Source: Pempheris klunzingeri
Taxonomy: Eukaryota > Chordata > Actinopteri > Acropomatiformes > Pempheridae
Length of the DNA: 64,000 nucleotides
Direction: 5' to 3'
NCBI RefSeq assembly: GCF_042242105.1
Contig: NC_092015.1
Location: 13,781,535 to 13,845,534 of the forward strand
Shown here: positions 1 through 9,220 of the stretch, piece by piece
Position numbering within the stretch: position 1 is the first letter of the stretch
Layout: each line of letters starts with the position of its first letter
Program-made: the position numbers and the translations under genes
The notes under the pieces: model-generated
What the model saw: the letters and a program-made list of their open reading frames with translations, nothing else
Told to the model about the DNA's origin: nothing
Database searches by the model: none

Positions 1-11
1 TTTATTACCAC

Positions 12-130
12 AATCTGTCTCTTGTTGTTGTAGGGGAGTGTGGTTAAGTTTGTTCGATACGCCACAGGATGTGAAAATGCTTGACAGAGTCAACAACATG
101 CTGACTGGGTGGTGCAACAGGAAAGGTAAT
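12..130 (+). other. Short degenerate coding-like fragment, possibly transposon-derived
   Basis: Just inside the left edge one plus-strand frame is open for about 30 codons up to a stop at about 130. It includes the stretch DRVNNMLTGWCNRKGN, which resembles lines I associate with fish transposon-encoded SGNH/GDSL-type domains. A pyrimidine/GT tract ending in TAG precedes it, and it is cut by the window edge or by decay. I cannot name a family. It could equally be a chance open frame. Confidence 0.2.
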
Positions 131-1678
131 TAAAATGTTTTCTCCCTTTAGGAGTGTCAATAGTCTTAAATTAGACTAGATTGAGAAACGTCTTTTTGAC
201 TTGAGGAGGGGCGACAGGAAAGTGATGACATTTCATCCTCTGGGGAACAATATACTGAATAATTATCACGACAATCTGTTGACTACATTTTTTTTGTGTA
301 AAAGTTGAAAATACAGCCTGGTGGTGGTGCTAGAGGAAAAGTCAGAAGGTCAGCAAAATCTGTGAATATCCGTTCCATTTCAGGTCAGTTTGGCTGCAAT
401 CTGTCAAAGATATATTCTATATGGACCGACAGACTGACATTGAGACCCTGCTACCTGTTGAGAAAAAGCATGAAGAAGGCACTTCCTCAAAAAACTCAGA
501 TCAAAGCAGCACGAGTGACTGACAGGATGATCGCTGAGTTCAAGGGTAAACAGACACACACACACAGACAGACACACACACTCAGGCTCTTAACTGTCCT
601 GAACTTGAGACCCCAGTGCTGCAAACATTATTACACGGTTTGCAAATGTCTCAGAGCACAGCTACCACATGACAAACATCCCACTACGCTACGTCTCATT
701 CACTAGTTTCCAACCTCTTATTTCAGTGATTCAACTACAGCCTCTCTGCTCTCTGAAAGGATCTATGTAGTCCAGAATGCATTACTCAGAGAGAACAGAG
801 AGAGCTCACAGTTTTGTTTGCATTTCAGAGTCTTTATATAACCTGTTTCTTCTATCGTGAGGTTACATTTTTAGGTACAATATTAATATTTACATACCAA
901 GGATTCTCCCTTGCTCAGACTCTAATTCATGTTTAATTTACTTCTGGCACGTTCTTCAAGGAAAAGCCTGAGGCCCCAACTGACTGAGGACATGAAAAGA
1001 CAAGAATGAATATTAGGGAGGACAGATATCAAAAGAGTAGAGCTCCCTAGTGTGTGTGTGTTTGGTCATGAACCTAGTTGTAATTGCTTGCCATCGCCCA
1101 CTAGCTTATCCTGTCAGGTGACAGCACTGCTGAGAACAGAATGAAGATAAAGGCAGCAAAAAACAGACAACACGTGCGGAGTATAAAATAATTCAATTAA
1201 AAAAATGTATTACATCTAATTATAATTCTATCTTAAATTCCCTTCCGGCCAGTTTGTATTGAAACACAGCATGAATGCCACAGTGGATTTCGCTAAATAT
1301 TTTCCCTCAAACACGGCGGTAAAATTAAGTGACAGTTCGGGGACAGTTTTCCAGCCCTGTCACATCTAAGAATAACAATGGCCTATCAAGCTTGTTTGCT
1401 TACATGATACAGCAGAATTGCAGTGCACTGACCCGACTGGCACCAGAAATAGCAGCCCTACTTCAGGGCAGGGTGAGACAGAGAGAGGGAGCATGGGAAA
1501 ACAGTGCCTCAGTCAGACTGCTCTTTGTATGGATGTAAATAGGTCTGAGAAGAGTGAATAGAGAGTGGAGTCAACGTGAAAAAATAGATAAAAGACGAAT
1601 GGGGAGGGGATAGAAAAGGAAAAGACAGTAGGTGGGGCAGGAGGAGAAATCAAGGTGGCAGACTAAGATGTGTGGAGA
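131..1678. other. Non-coding spacer, no gene recognised
   Basis: The stretch is AT-rich with short CA-type runs (about 555-582) and no open frame with recognisable domains. If the exon at 21.9 kb is exon 1 of a minus-strand gene whose other exons lie beyond the left edge, this is intron sequence. I saw no splice-bounded exon on either strand. Confidence 0.4.
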
Positions 1679-2064
1679 AGTGGGTGTTTGGTTCTCGGCG
1701 AGTTGCTGTGGCCTCTGACATTTATCACACCGATCTCTCGATGGCACACTTAATGGTATCTAGCAGAGAGAGGGAAACATTATCAAGCTGGAGATAAACT
1801 ACTCTCACTCAGTGTGGTGAGAGGAGAAATACAGAGTCGGGTTCAAAATGCCGACAAACACGTCCTCCTTGAACCTCCACTTTCATTTCTCCTGACAAGC
1901 TGCAGGATGTGTAGTTTATTTAAGCCGCGTCACACAAAGACACCTTTTACTTCAAGGGTGCAATCATTCCTCTCAGCAGCTCTCTGATTCATGCCCAAGA
2001 TATGTGGAGCAGTTATTAAAAATCTGGTATTGAGTGGCATTGCAGCAGTTATGGCTTTGCAAAT
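1679..2064. repeat. 386-bp duplicated sequence, copy 1
   Basis: This block matches 7280-7665 in the same orientation over the same length, with only about six substitutions (about 98 percent identity by eye). Examples are a T/C at the AATGG/AACGG site and GGATGTG versus GAATGCG near the middle. Sequence outside the block does not match. Copy 1 has no flanking direct repeat that I can see, unlike copy 2, so it is probably the donor or the older copy. It carries no open frame with known domains and no poly-A tail. Confidence 0.85.
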
Positions 2065-4537
2065 TATTGAATTGTTATCTCTTAAATTTTCCTCCATCAA
2101 GCTACAGTAGTCAATGTTTTTCCCTCCATGTTTCACCAAAAACATTAGTGTCTACAAAACAGATCTGTATACAAGATATGCAAATCCATAATGCTTGACA
2201 CATTACATAAAGCATGCACGTTTGCTTAGTCAAGAGCATGTTGGTCCGCATATTCAATGAAACATATTTCCCTCTTTCACAATATCAGTAAACAGGTAAG
2301 TTAACTGGAGGACTGTAGAGGTTGGTTGCATGTATTTGTCAATTTATCTTCATCTCCCTTTTCGTCTCTTCTTCTTCCAAAACCTGCTTTTAGAGGCTGA
2401 AACAACTAACCAGTCTCATGTGTAGCTAAAAGAGAAAAAACCTTTCCATGTCACAAACTGTAGGTTAATTAATGTAGCACATCACTGATATCTGGTATCT
2501 GTCTATGAATATGGGACTAAATGTATAGTTTTGTCTTGAAGTGCACATACAGCCGAGGAATTTTCATTTGATGTAAAGCTGCAAGTTTGGATATTTGGAG
2601 AATTACAGAGCTACAGGAGGCCCTACGATTTCACACATCAACGATCACTTCACAGTCGTACACTTATGTGATGTCTTCAGTGGCAACTGGAGAGCTCTGA
2701 GAAAATGACCCTGATGATGTCATCGGGGTTATCTCATCTCGTGGAGAGTCTGTGTTACAAACTGTGGGGAAAGGAGGATCTGACAAAAGATGCTATTGAG
2801 TTGCACTGGGGGAATTACATTTGGAGCCCAACAGAAACTGAGGACAAAAAGTCAGGATATCTCAATCTTTGCTGAATCAGCTTTCACCATTATTTTTTAT
2901 TCTTTGCTGTTCTTAAATGCAGGTCCCTAAACTAAAATACTAAACTCTCTTTAGTAATCACTGCACTTGTCTGTATCTGGAAGCAGGCACAGAATAACTC
3001 TGTGCTGTTGCCATGAGGGGAAAATTAATAGCTCAAGTTAATGCGTGCTGCTCAGGTAGTGAAAATCTTGAATTGAAACACAGAAAATTCAGTCTCGCAG
3101 CCAGATTGCTGTCCCCTTCTTCACAGATCCATTAACAGAACAGTAGCCCCACTTAGTTTGGGTCGACTCAGCTTGGCTTAATGGTGCAAAGGAATGTTGT
3201 GAGAGACTCTTGAAAACAGACACACTACAGGCCTTGTCACACGTTCATCAATCACATCCGTCCTGTGACGCACCACAAGGCATTTTAAAACACATCAAAC
3301 GGGGCTCTGGGCTTTAATCAGGCAAAAGGACTCTCACTGACTCATGAATCCCTCACGGAGCTCCTTGCACAACAGACACATTTCTCCATAAACTCTACGC
3401 GCAGCAGGGTTAATAATGCCATGAATGAGCCACATAAATAGAAGACATGCAGTAGAAAAATCTGTTAGAGACCAATAAACACACGTGATAAGTGTAGCTA
3501 TGTTTGCAATAATATTAATAATGCAAAATATTCTTTTACCATTTTTAACATCCAGCTAACAATCCTGTGAGCCACAACTCTGCAGAGAATTCATTACTTC
3601 TTTGATCCACTATGAAAGATGGTGCTCATTAGGGATCTTGCCAAAAAAGAAAAAAAAAAAAACTACCCCCCAACAGTAGACTATCTGACCCCAGTGTGTT
3701 TTACTCATCTTCATAAATATGCATGCCTCTTTTTATCCTGTTTGCTCGCATTAGTTTTTACCAGTCATCAAGGCACTCATCCATTAATTATGACTGTGGT
3801 GACCTTATTAAGGTTACATCTAAAACTAGTCTTGTTATTGCGACCTTGGGCTGGCGGTGGGGGCGGGACACAGCTCTTTTCCCGCTGTGTTGGCTGAACA
3901 CAGTGACTCTCCTGAAGAAGAGAGGACTGGCCAACAGCACCAAGCAGAAATAGCAGCTAGAAACTCAAGAGACTCTGGAGGAATTAAAGGGAGTTTTAGG
4001 TGTGAGTGGATCAAGAAAGGAAAAGGGCAGATTAGTGAACCAGATGAAGTTGATCAGTACCAAAAAATGTGTGTTAGTGTTTGATGTACGTGGTAAACAA
4101 ATCTGAGCAAACACACCTTTCAGATATTTTGTTAGTGATCAATTGGTTAGTCAATTAATTGATCAGTCGACTCAACTGACGGAGGAATAATTGCTAACAA
4201 TTTTTATATTCATTTAAATCCATTATTAAAGCCAACATCAAACAGACACTCAAATTCAAGTCCCCTGTTGAATGTTTGACCACTGGTCGCGCTGTGGAGC
4301 AAAGTTTTTACAAGTGGGTCTCTCTCTCTTTTTGTCTGTTATAATATTTGTTTACAAGGAAACTCAACTAGATGGATTTTCTTTGTCTATACCTTTTCTT
4401 TGGATGTCTATACCTACTGCAGGAAATCTCATATCAGACATAGCAACTCCTCGGCAACTTTGGTACCTAAGAAGCATTTAAGAGAAGAAAACCAGGACAG
4501 ACAGAGTCAACTGCAGAGAGGGAAAAACACGAAATAA
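2065..4537. other. Non-coding spacer, no gene recognised
   Basis: This AT-rich sequence has short open frames that lack domains or codon structure. A poly-A run lies near 3650-3661. It ends at the downstream (3') side of the gypsy relic. I found no LTR, polypurine tract or target duplication here that would mark the end of that element. Confidence 0.4.
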
Positions 4538-4710
4538 CTAAACGGTCATGGCTCTGGACATGGCATCAGCCACTACATTTTCAGCACCTTTAATATATCG
4601 AACATCTAAATGAAATGGCTGGAGGAACAGACACCAACGCATGAGCCGCTGATTTGGATTTTGAAGTGAGTTAAGAAACGTTAGGGGATTGTGATCTGTG
4701 TAGACCACCA
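4538..4710 (-). pseudogene. Ty3/gypsy RNase H C-terminal remnant
   Basis: The minus-strand frame from about 4710 to the stop at 4538 encodes the end of a Ty3/gypsy RNase H domain. Diagnostic motifs are VVYTDHNPLTFL, NPNQRLMRW, FLQPFHLDVRYIKG and the terminal VVADAMSRA. It is about 57 residues long. The N-terminal part of RNase H, with the first catalytic carboxylates, and the whole reverse transcriptase are missing. Immediately upstream on this strand is SCAPER-derived sequence in another frame, so this remnant is not translated as part of the upstream reading frame. It belongs to the chimeric relic at 4538-6421 and is non-functional. Confidence 0.85.
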
Positions 4711-5318
4711 AAGTTGAGGGTGCGACGTGCACCTGGAGAAGGAACCATTCTATCTGCTGAGGGGCTTGGCATCACATGACGTCCTAGAGACATCTTATGC
4801 ACCTCCCAGGCTAAAGACGTGGGCCTGTTCTGTGCATCTGTTTTCTCCAACTTCTCCTGAAGCTGGATCCAGTCTATGAGAGCTTTGAAATCCCGTATAT
4901 AGTTGTCCAGCATCATCAGCACCTCCCCGCATTCTACGACGCTCTGATCAGATTCACAGGTGACGTAAATCTCGTCCACAGTTCGACGGAGATTGTCGAA
5001 GAGGAAAGCCCAGTAGCGTGCTCGCAGGTCCACCTTGCGGGGCTGCCTGGCTTTGATAGGGCTCTTCTCCACCCCCTTGTCCAACAAGGCGCCAGCTGTG
5101 CCTTTACTTTCCACGCCAGCATTCTGTTTCTTATTTCTTTGCTGTCCAGGATTGATCCTCTGGGCCCTGGGATTGCCGCTGGAGTTACTTTTGGACTTTG
5201 CTTCCTCCTCTTTGTTTTCTAGAGGTACACTCCAGGCAATGAGGTTTCGAGCAGCACGGCCCTCTTCAGCAACTATCTTCCTAACCTTGTCATGGCTGTT
5301 GGAGCGCTGGAAAGATGG
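4705..5318 (-). pseudogene. scaper: SCAPER N-terminal cDNA fragment captured inside a gypsy relic
   Basis: About 204 codons on the minus strand match the N-terminus of vertebrate SCAPER, the S-phase cyclin A-associated protein of the endoplasmic reticulum. The match starts at SFQRSNSHDKVRKIVAEEG, passes RNLIAWSVP, DLRARYWAFLFDNLRR, EIYVTCESDQSVVEC, DNYIRDFKALIDWIQ and RPTSLAWEV, and ends at ARRTLNFGG. There are no introns or stop codons, although as I recall this part of SCAPER spans several coding exons, so the source was a spliced mRNA. It begins at about SCAPER codon 2 and covers roughly 200 of about 1,400 residues. Retroelement sequence abuts both ends without a poly-A tract. The frame is shared with the upstream gypsy sequence: the open frame runs 5624-4671. 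It is a captured fragment; an expressed product is not shown. Confidence 0.88.
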
Positions 5319-5850
5319 CAACACGCCATCTTGGAGAAAATAACCACTGGCTGCACTTTCCACCTCATCATCTGAGAGAACCTGGCTGTACAGAACCTGA
5401 AGGGTGGGGTCATCTTTTTGTTCTTTCACCAGATCACTGCAAGACACAGGCAAAGGAAATGCAGGCACAGGAAACACAGATTTTGTTTTTTTGTCTAGAT
5501 TTTCAGGACTGGAACCACCACTGGTGTGGCTCATGGCACGTGTCACTGCACAGGTGGGAACAACCACAGAAGAAGATTTTGGAAACTCAGAACCCTCCAT
5601 TGGGATCTGAACATCCATCTGCATGGGTACTTCAGGCCAAACCCAACCCCAGCCAAGTCATTACCTAAGATTACCTGTATTCCCCTCATAGGTAACGAAG
5701 GACGCACTCCCATGACCACATCTCCTTGCACCAGATCTGAAATTAAAGTCAGTTTATGCTGTGGAGCAGAAAGGACAGTCAGTCCCATCCCTTGGACATC
5801 AACTCTAGACCCTGTGTCAGTCACAGGAGAGAAAGGCAACACTGAACCCA
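5319..5850 (-). pseudogene. Ty3/gypsy (Gmr1-like) protease and integrase-start remnant
   Basis: Two minus-strand frames together cover the end of a retropepsin and the region after it. The first (about 5850-5640) contains LTLISDLVQGDVVMGVRPSL and VILGNDLAG, typical of fish gypsy proteases. A one-base frameshift near 5640 leads to the second (5624-5319), with VVVPTCAVTRAMS, DLVKEQKDDPTLQVLYSQV and GYFLQDGVL. The latter resembles the start of gypsy integrase (H2C2 region). Integrase following protease directly, with RNase H at the far end, fits the Gmr1 pol order (PR-IN-RT-RH). The expected protease active-site triad appears to be deleted near 5860. The second frame runs straight into the SCAPER segment. 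Confidence 0.72.
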
Positions 5851-5918
5851 CAATAAATTAATCTTAATATTTTAACAGGAACTTTCTTCTCACTCCCCAC
5901 CAGTGAAACGTAACCATT

Positions 5919-6421
5919 TCACACAAACGCAGCATAGCCAGGATCTATCCTGTTTGAGGAATTTATTTGCACTTTCTCCACAACAGGAAGCTCAAACACT
6001 TGCTCTGAAAAGGATTTTGTGTGCGCCTGCACAGCAGCAATGACACGGTCTCTTTCCTCTGCACGCAAAGATGCCGCAGCCCCAGACGGTTTTGCTCCTA
6101 TATTACCAGGCTTAAACTTGTTTTTCCACTCTGGACACTCATTTCTCCAGTGACCCTTACCAAAACAACAACTACAGATGCGATTTGGGTCCAACTTTCC
6201 CCGTAGTCCACGATCTGCTTTAACTGAAATCCTCTCCATTCCATCAGAAAGATATTTACTAGAGTGAGCCCCCACGCAGCCATCTCCGCAAACACGATTC
6301 TCACCAGAAAAAAACATATGAGTCAAAACAAACTCATCTGCCAACTTGGCAGCATCTGAAACTTTACTTACTTTCTGTTCATTAATGTAAGTAACAACAC
6401 GTTCAGGCAGAGTATTATGGT
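5919..6421 (-). pseudogene. Ty3/gypsy gag C-terminal remnant with CCHC zinc knuckle
   Basis: A minus-strand open frame of about 165 codons runs from about 6421 to a stop near 5919. It contains a capsid-like segment (LPERVVTYINEQKV, then AAKLADEFVLTH) and a zinc knuckle CSCCFGKGHWRNEC, which fits C-x2-C-x4-H-x4-C exactly. It would bind element RNA during particle assembly. The N-terminal gag is missing and homology fades beyond about 6421, so it is a truncated relic. It sits directly upstream of the protease remnant on the same strand, which is the normal gag-pol order. Confidence 0.8.
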
Positions 6422-7262
6422 ATGTAGAGTAGGATGGTAATTAATGTGTTTACGGGCTTTTAACACAAATCGTAAATAATCTACCAGTAACTCACACTGA
6501 GCAAACAAAATCAGCTTAAATTATTTTATTTTGACCTTTTTTCGATTTTACTAGACAGCTGGTAGTTTGTAGAGAGACAGCGGGAACGTTACAGTAATAC
6601 ATTATACATCTTAACCACTTGTGACTGTTTTTTTCCCTTAAATCTGTTGAGTAATTGTCAGTTTAACTGATGATAAAAAAAAAATCATTAGATGCAGCCA
6701 TAATACAGTGTCCAGAGTCCTCCGTCTGGAGCCTGTCTGGGGTTCAGGTGATGCTTTAATTGCTGTGTGCAGAGACAATGAGATGGACGGTGGCAGCTGC
6801 AGCAACCAAACTGCACATTCCCACGATGCCTGAGAAAAAACAAGGTCAACTTGTCACACTGACCTGCCAGACACTTTCACACACACACGCACGCAGAGTG
6901 CTGGAGCCGAATGCCAGCAGTATCCACTCAACATGCCATAAGAATTAACGATTTCCAAAAGGCAGAGGGGACGAAGCACACAAAGAATGTAAATACAGTG
7001 GAGAGGATCAGAGTGGACCACACAACAGGGGAGAGAAGAGGAGGAGGGAGTCACATCGCTCTCTGATTTCTCCTGGTGATCGGACGCTATATTCCATTTC
7101 AACAGACCACCTGCTGCACAGATCAGTCCGGGCCAGACCTGGCTCCGTTCTCAGCATGCCAGACCCCAGTGCATCTTTCAGGGGGGCTCTGCTGACTCAC
7201 AACTGTTACAACAGCACGGTAATACAGTTTTGGAAGGGTGTCTTATGAGCTCACTTCTAACA
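6422..7262. other. Spacer, possibly decayed gypsy 5' sequence
   Basis: Minus-strand sequence near 6425-6500 could be decayed gag, but I see no firm motif. The remainder has poly-A and CA-rich patches and no supported gene. No LTR or primer-binding site was found. Confidence 0.3.
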
Positions 7263-7281
7263 GTGGTGGTTATGGTCTGAG
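7263..7281. repeat. 19-bp direct repeat, left flank of the 386-bp insert
   Basis: GTGGTGGTTATGGTCTGAG is identical to 7670-7688. The two copies bracket duplicated copy 2 exactly, as a target-site duplication would. Confidence 0.85.
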
Positions 7282-7665
7282 TGGGTGTTTGGTTCTCGGC
7301 GAGTTGCTGTGGCCTCTGACATTTATCACACCGATCTCTCGATGGCACACTTAACGGTATCTAGCAGAGAGAGGGAAACATTATCAAGCTGGAGATAAAC
7401 AACTCTCACTCAGTGTGGTGAGAGGAGAAATACAGAGTCGGGTTCAAAATGCCGACAAACACGTCCTCCTTGAACCTTCACTTTCATTTCTCCTGACAAG
7501 CTGCAGAATGCGTAGTTTATTTAAGCTGCGTCACACAAAGACACCTTTTACTTCAAGGGTGCAATCATTCCTCTCAGCAGCTCTCTGATTCATGCCCAAG
7601 ATATGTGGAGCAGTTATTAAAAATCTGGTATTGAGTGGCATTGCAGCAGTTATGGCTTTGCAAAT
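7280..7665. repeat. 386-bp duplicated sequence, copy 2 (inserted copy)
   Basis: It is nearly identical and collinear to 1679-2064, about 5.6 kb away. A perfect 19-bp direct repeat flanks it (7263-7281 and 7670-7688), so this copy looks inserted into a pre-existing site. There is no poly-A tail and no terminal inverted repeat. The duplication length suits LINE-type target-primed insertion or repair of a staggered break templated from copy 1. It might be one member of a dispersed family not visible in this window. Confidence 0.85.
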
Positions 7666-7669
7666 GTTG

Positions 7670-7688
7670 GTGGTGGTTATGGTCTGAG
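7670..7688. repeat. 19-bp direct repeat, right flank of the 386-bp insert
   Basis: This is identical to 7263-7281. The bases between it and copy 2 (about 7666-7669) are not found beside copy 1. Confidence 0.85.
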
Positions 7689-8633
7689 GTGGGATTGTCA
7701 CAAAGCAACTACAATGAAGGTGTCATTGAGCAAAGCAGTTAATGTCCAATAGGTCCTGCACAGCAACTTCAGAAGAATTCAAGCTTGTTAAAGAGTTCAA
7801 AGGGTCAGTTTACCAAAACATCCGCTATCTGCCTCTGGGTTTTCTGTCACCACCGCAATACAATAAAAGTGAATACAATTTTGCTTGTGTTCTCACCGAA
7901 AATCCAGAAATTGTCCTTGGGACTATCCCCTCAGTATTCCACTTATAACTCTTCACAACCTCTATTGTATGTGGATGACAGATCAATTTCAAGAAACGAA
8001 TGAGCCAAAACTGTCTGAATGGCTAGAAGTTAAAGCTAATTCATTGCTTTACATGATTTATGTGCAGGACTATTACAGAATAAATCTCTCAAACATGTAT
8101 CTTGATAACGGCATTAGAACTCACATGTCCCTGTATTGTTTTCACATCCATAAGTCCAAAGTTTTGACTCATCATAACAAGGAAAAGCACAGGTGGAACT
8201 AACATTAACATGGCTCTGTTACAGCAATAAAAATAGTGTTAATTAGGGACACCTGTCATTACCAAGACAGATGTGTGCAAGTTGCAATATATGTCACTCC
8301 GAATTCTGTGCTGTGACTGTGCACTTTTCAATAAAGACACATAATAAAGAGGACTTTGGGGCTGCTGGGAGAGAGCTGGACAAGCATCAAATCGTTTCTC
8401 AACAGTCTCAGACTACAGCTGTGAAGATCCAGCCACAGACCTTTAGCTGTGAGGAGCAGCACTGGCTCACTGACCTGAGGCTAATCCCTCTTTAGTAAGC
8501 AGCTCTTTGGTCTTCCCTCAGCAGTTACACTCCAAAGAGAGTTCACTCTGTTCCCCAACCTTTGATAACTACTTGGCAACAAGACCTACTACCCTGTGCC
8601 CAAAGTTTCCACACTCAGCTATTTTGATATGCC

Positions 8634-8657
8634 CACACACACACACACACACACACA
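8634..8657. repeat. (CA)n microsatellite
   Basis: Twelve CA units read directly, followed by a short TA-rich run. Confidence 0.95.
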
Positions 8658-8800
8658 TATATACATAAAATGTGTTGAATCTATGGCTTCTGACTTCATG
8701 TGGGATGCTGTCATGTTCCCATGTCTAAACCAACGACTCCCATAATATTAAAAAAAACATGTTAAATTACTCTCACAGTCTATGCCTACTTCAATTTGTA

Positions 8801-8806
<6 letters not shown>

Positions 8807-8854
<48 letters not shown>
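8807..8854. repeat. (TG)n microsatellite, 24 units
   Basis: An uninterrupted TG run of 48 bases, probably length-polymorphic. Confidence 0.97.
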
Positions 8855-8855
<1 letters not shown>

Positions 8856-9069
8856 CTGAATCTCAGTGGCCCCTTTCCTCATGCCTGCTCCCATGGCGGC
8901 ACAAACGCCCCCTCCATCCTCTTTCCCACGTCCCCGACCACAAAATGGTCTCCATATCAGCCAGTCTGTGAGCAGGCAGTAATAAAATAACACAAGCTGC
9001 TTGGAAGTATGGGAAAGGCCAACAGGGACAGTATTTTTATACGATGCTGATTGTGACAGTACAGAAACT

Positions 9070-9121
9070 GAGAGAGAGAAAGAGAGAGAGCAAGAGAGAG
9101 AGAGAGAGAGAGAGAGAGAGG
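9070..9121. repeat. (GA)n-rich purine tract
   Basis: A GA-repeat tract with a few interruptions (AA, CAA). It is a homopurine strand that lies about 220 bp from the TG tract. Confidence 0.93.
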
Positions 9122-9200
9122 TCCCATGACATGGCTTCACAAGTATGAGATGTGCGTTGCTTGCTGCTGGCATGTTATGGCTAAAGATAGATTGTAGATA

Positions 9201-9220
9201 CACACACACACACACACATA
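9201..9220. repeat. (CA)n microsatellite
   Basis: A short CA run read directly. A (GT)n run also lies at about 9375-9395. Confidence 0.9.

Noticed and set aside
4671..5624. The 317-codon minus-strand frame as a novel host gene
   Set aside because: Its first third is gypsy pol sequence and its last residues are RNase H DNA read in the wrong frame; only the centre is SCAPER. It is a chimera within a relic.
5800..5820. DTGS string as the retropepsin active site
   Set aside because: It lies downstream of where the active-site Asp should be relative to the conserved GNDLAG block; it seems to be a coincidental string, with the real site deleted.
1679..7665. The two 386-bp repeats as LTRs of the enclosed gypsy element
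   Set aside because: The 19-bp direct repeat flanks copy 2 alone rather than the whole unit, no primer-binding site or polypurine tract adjoins them, and the outer flanks share no short target duplication.
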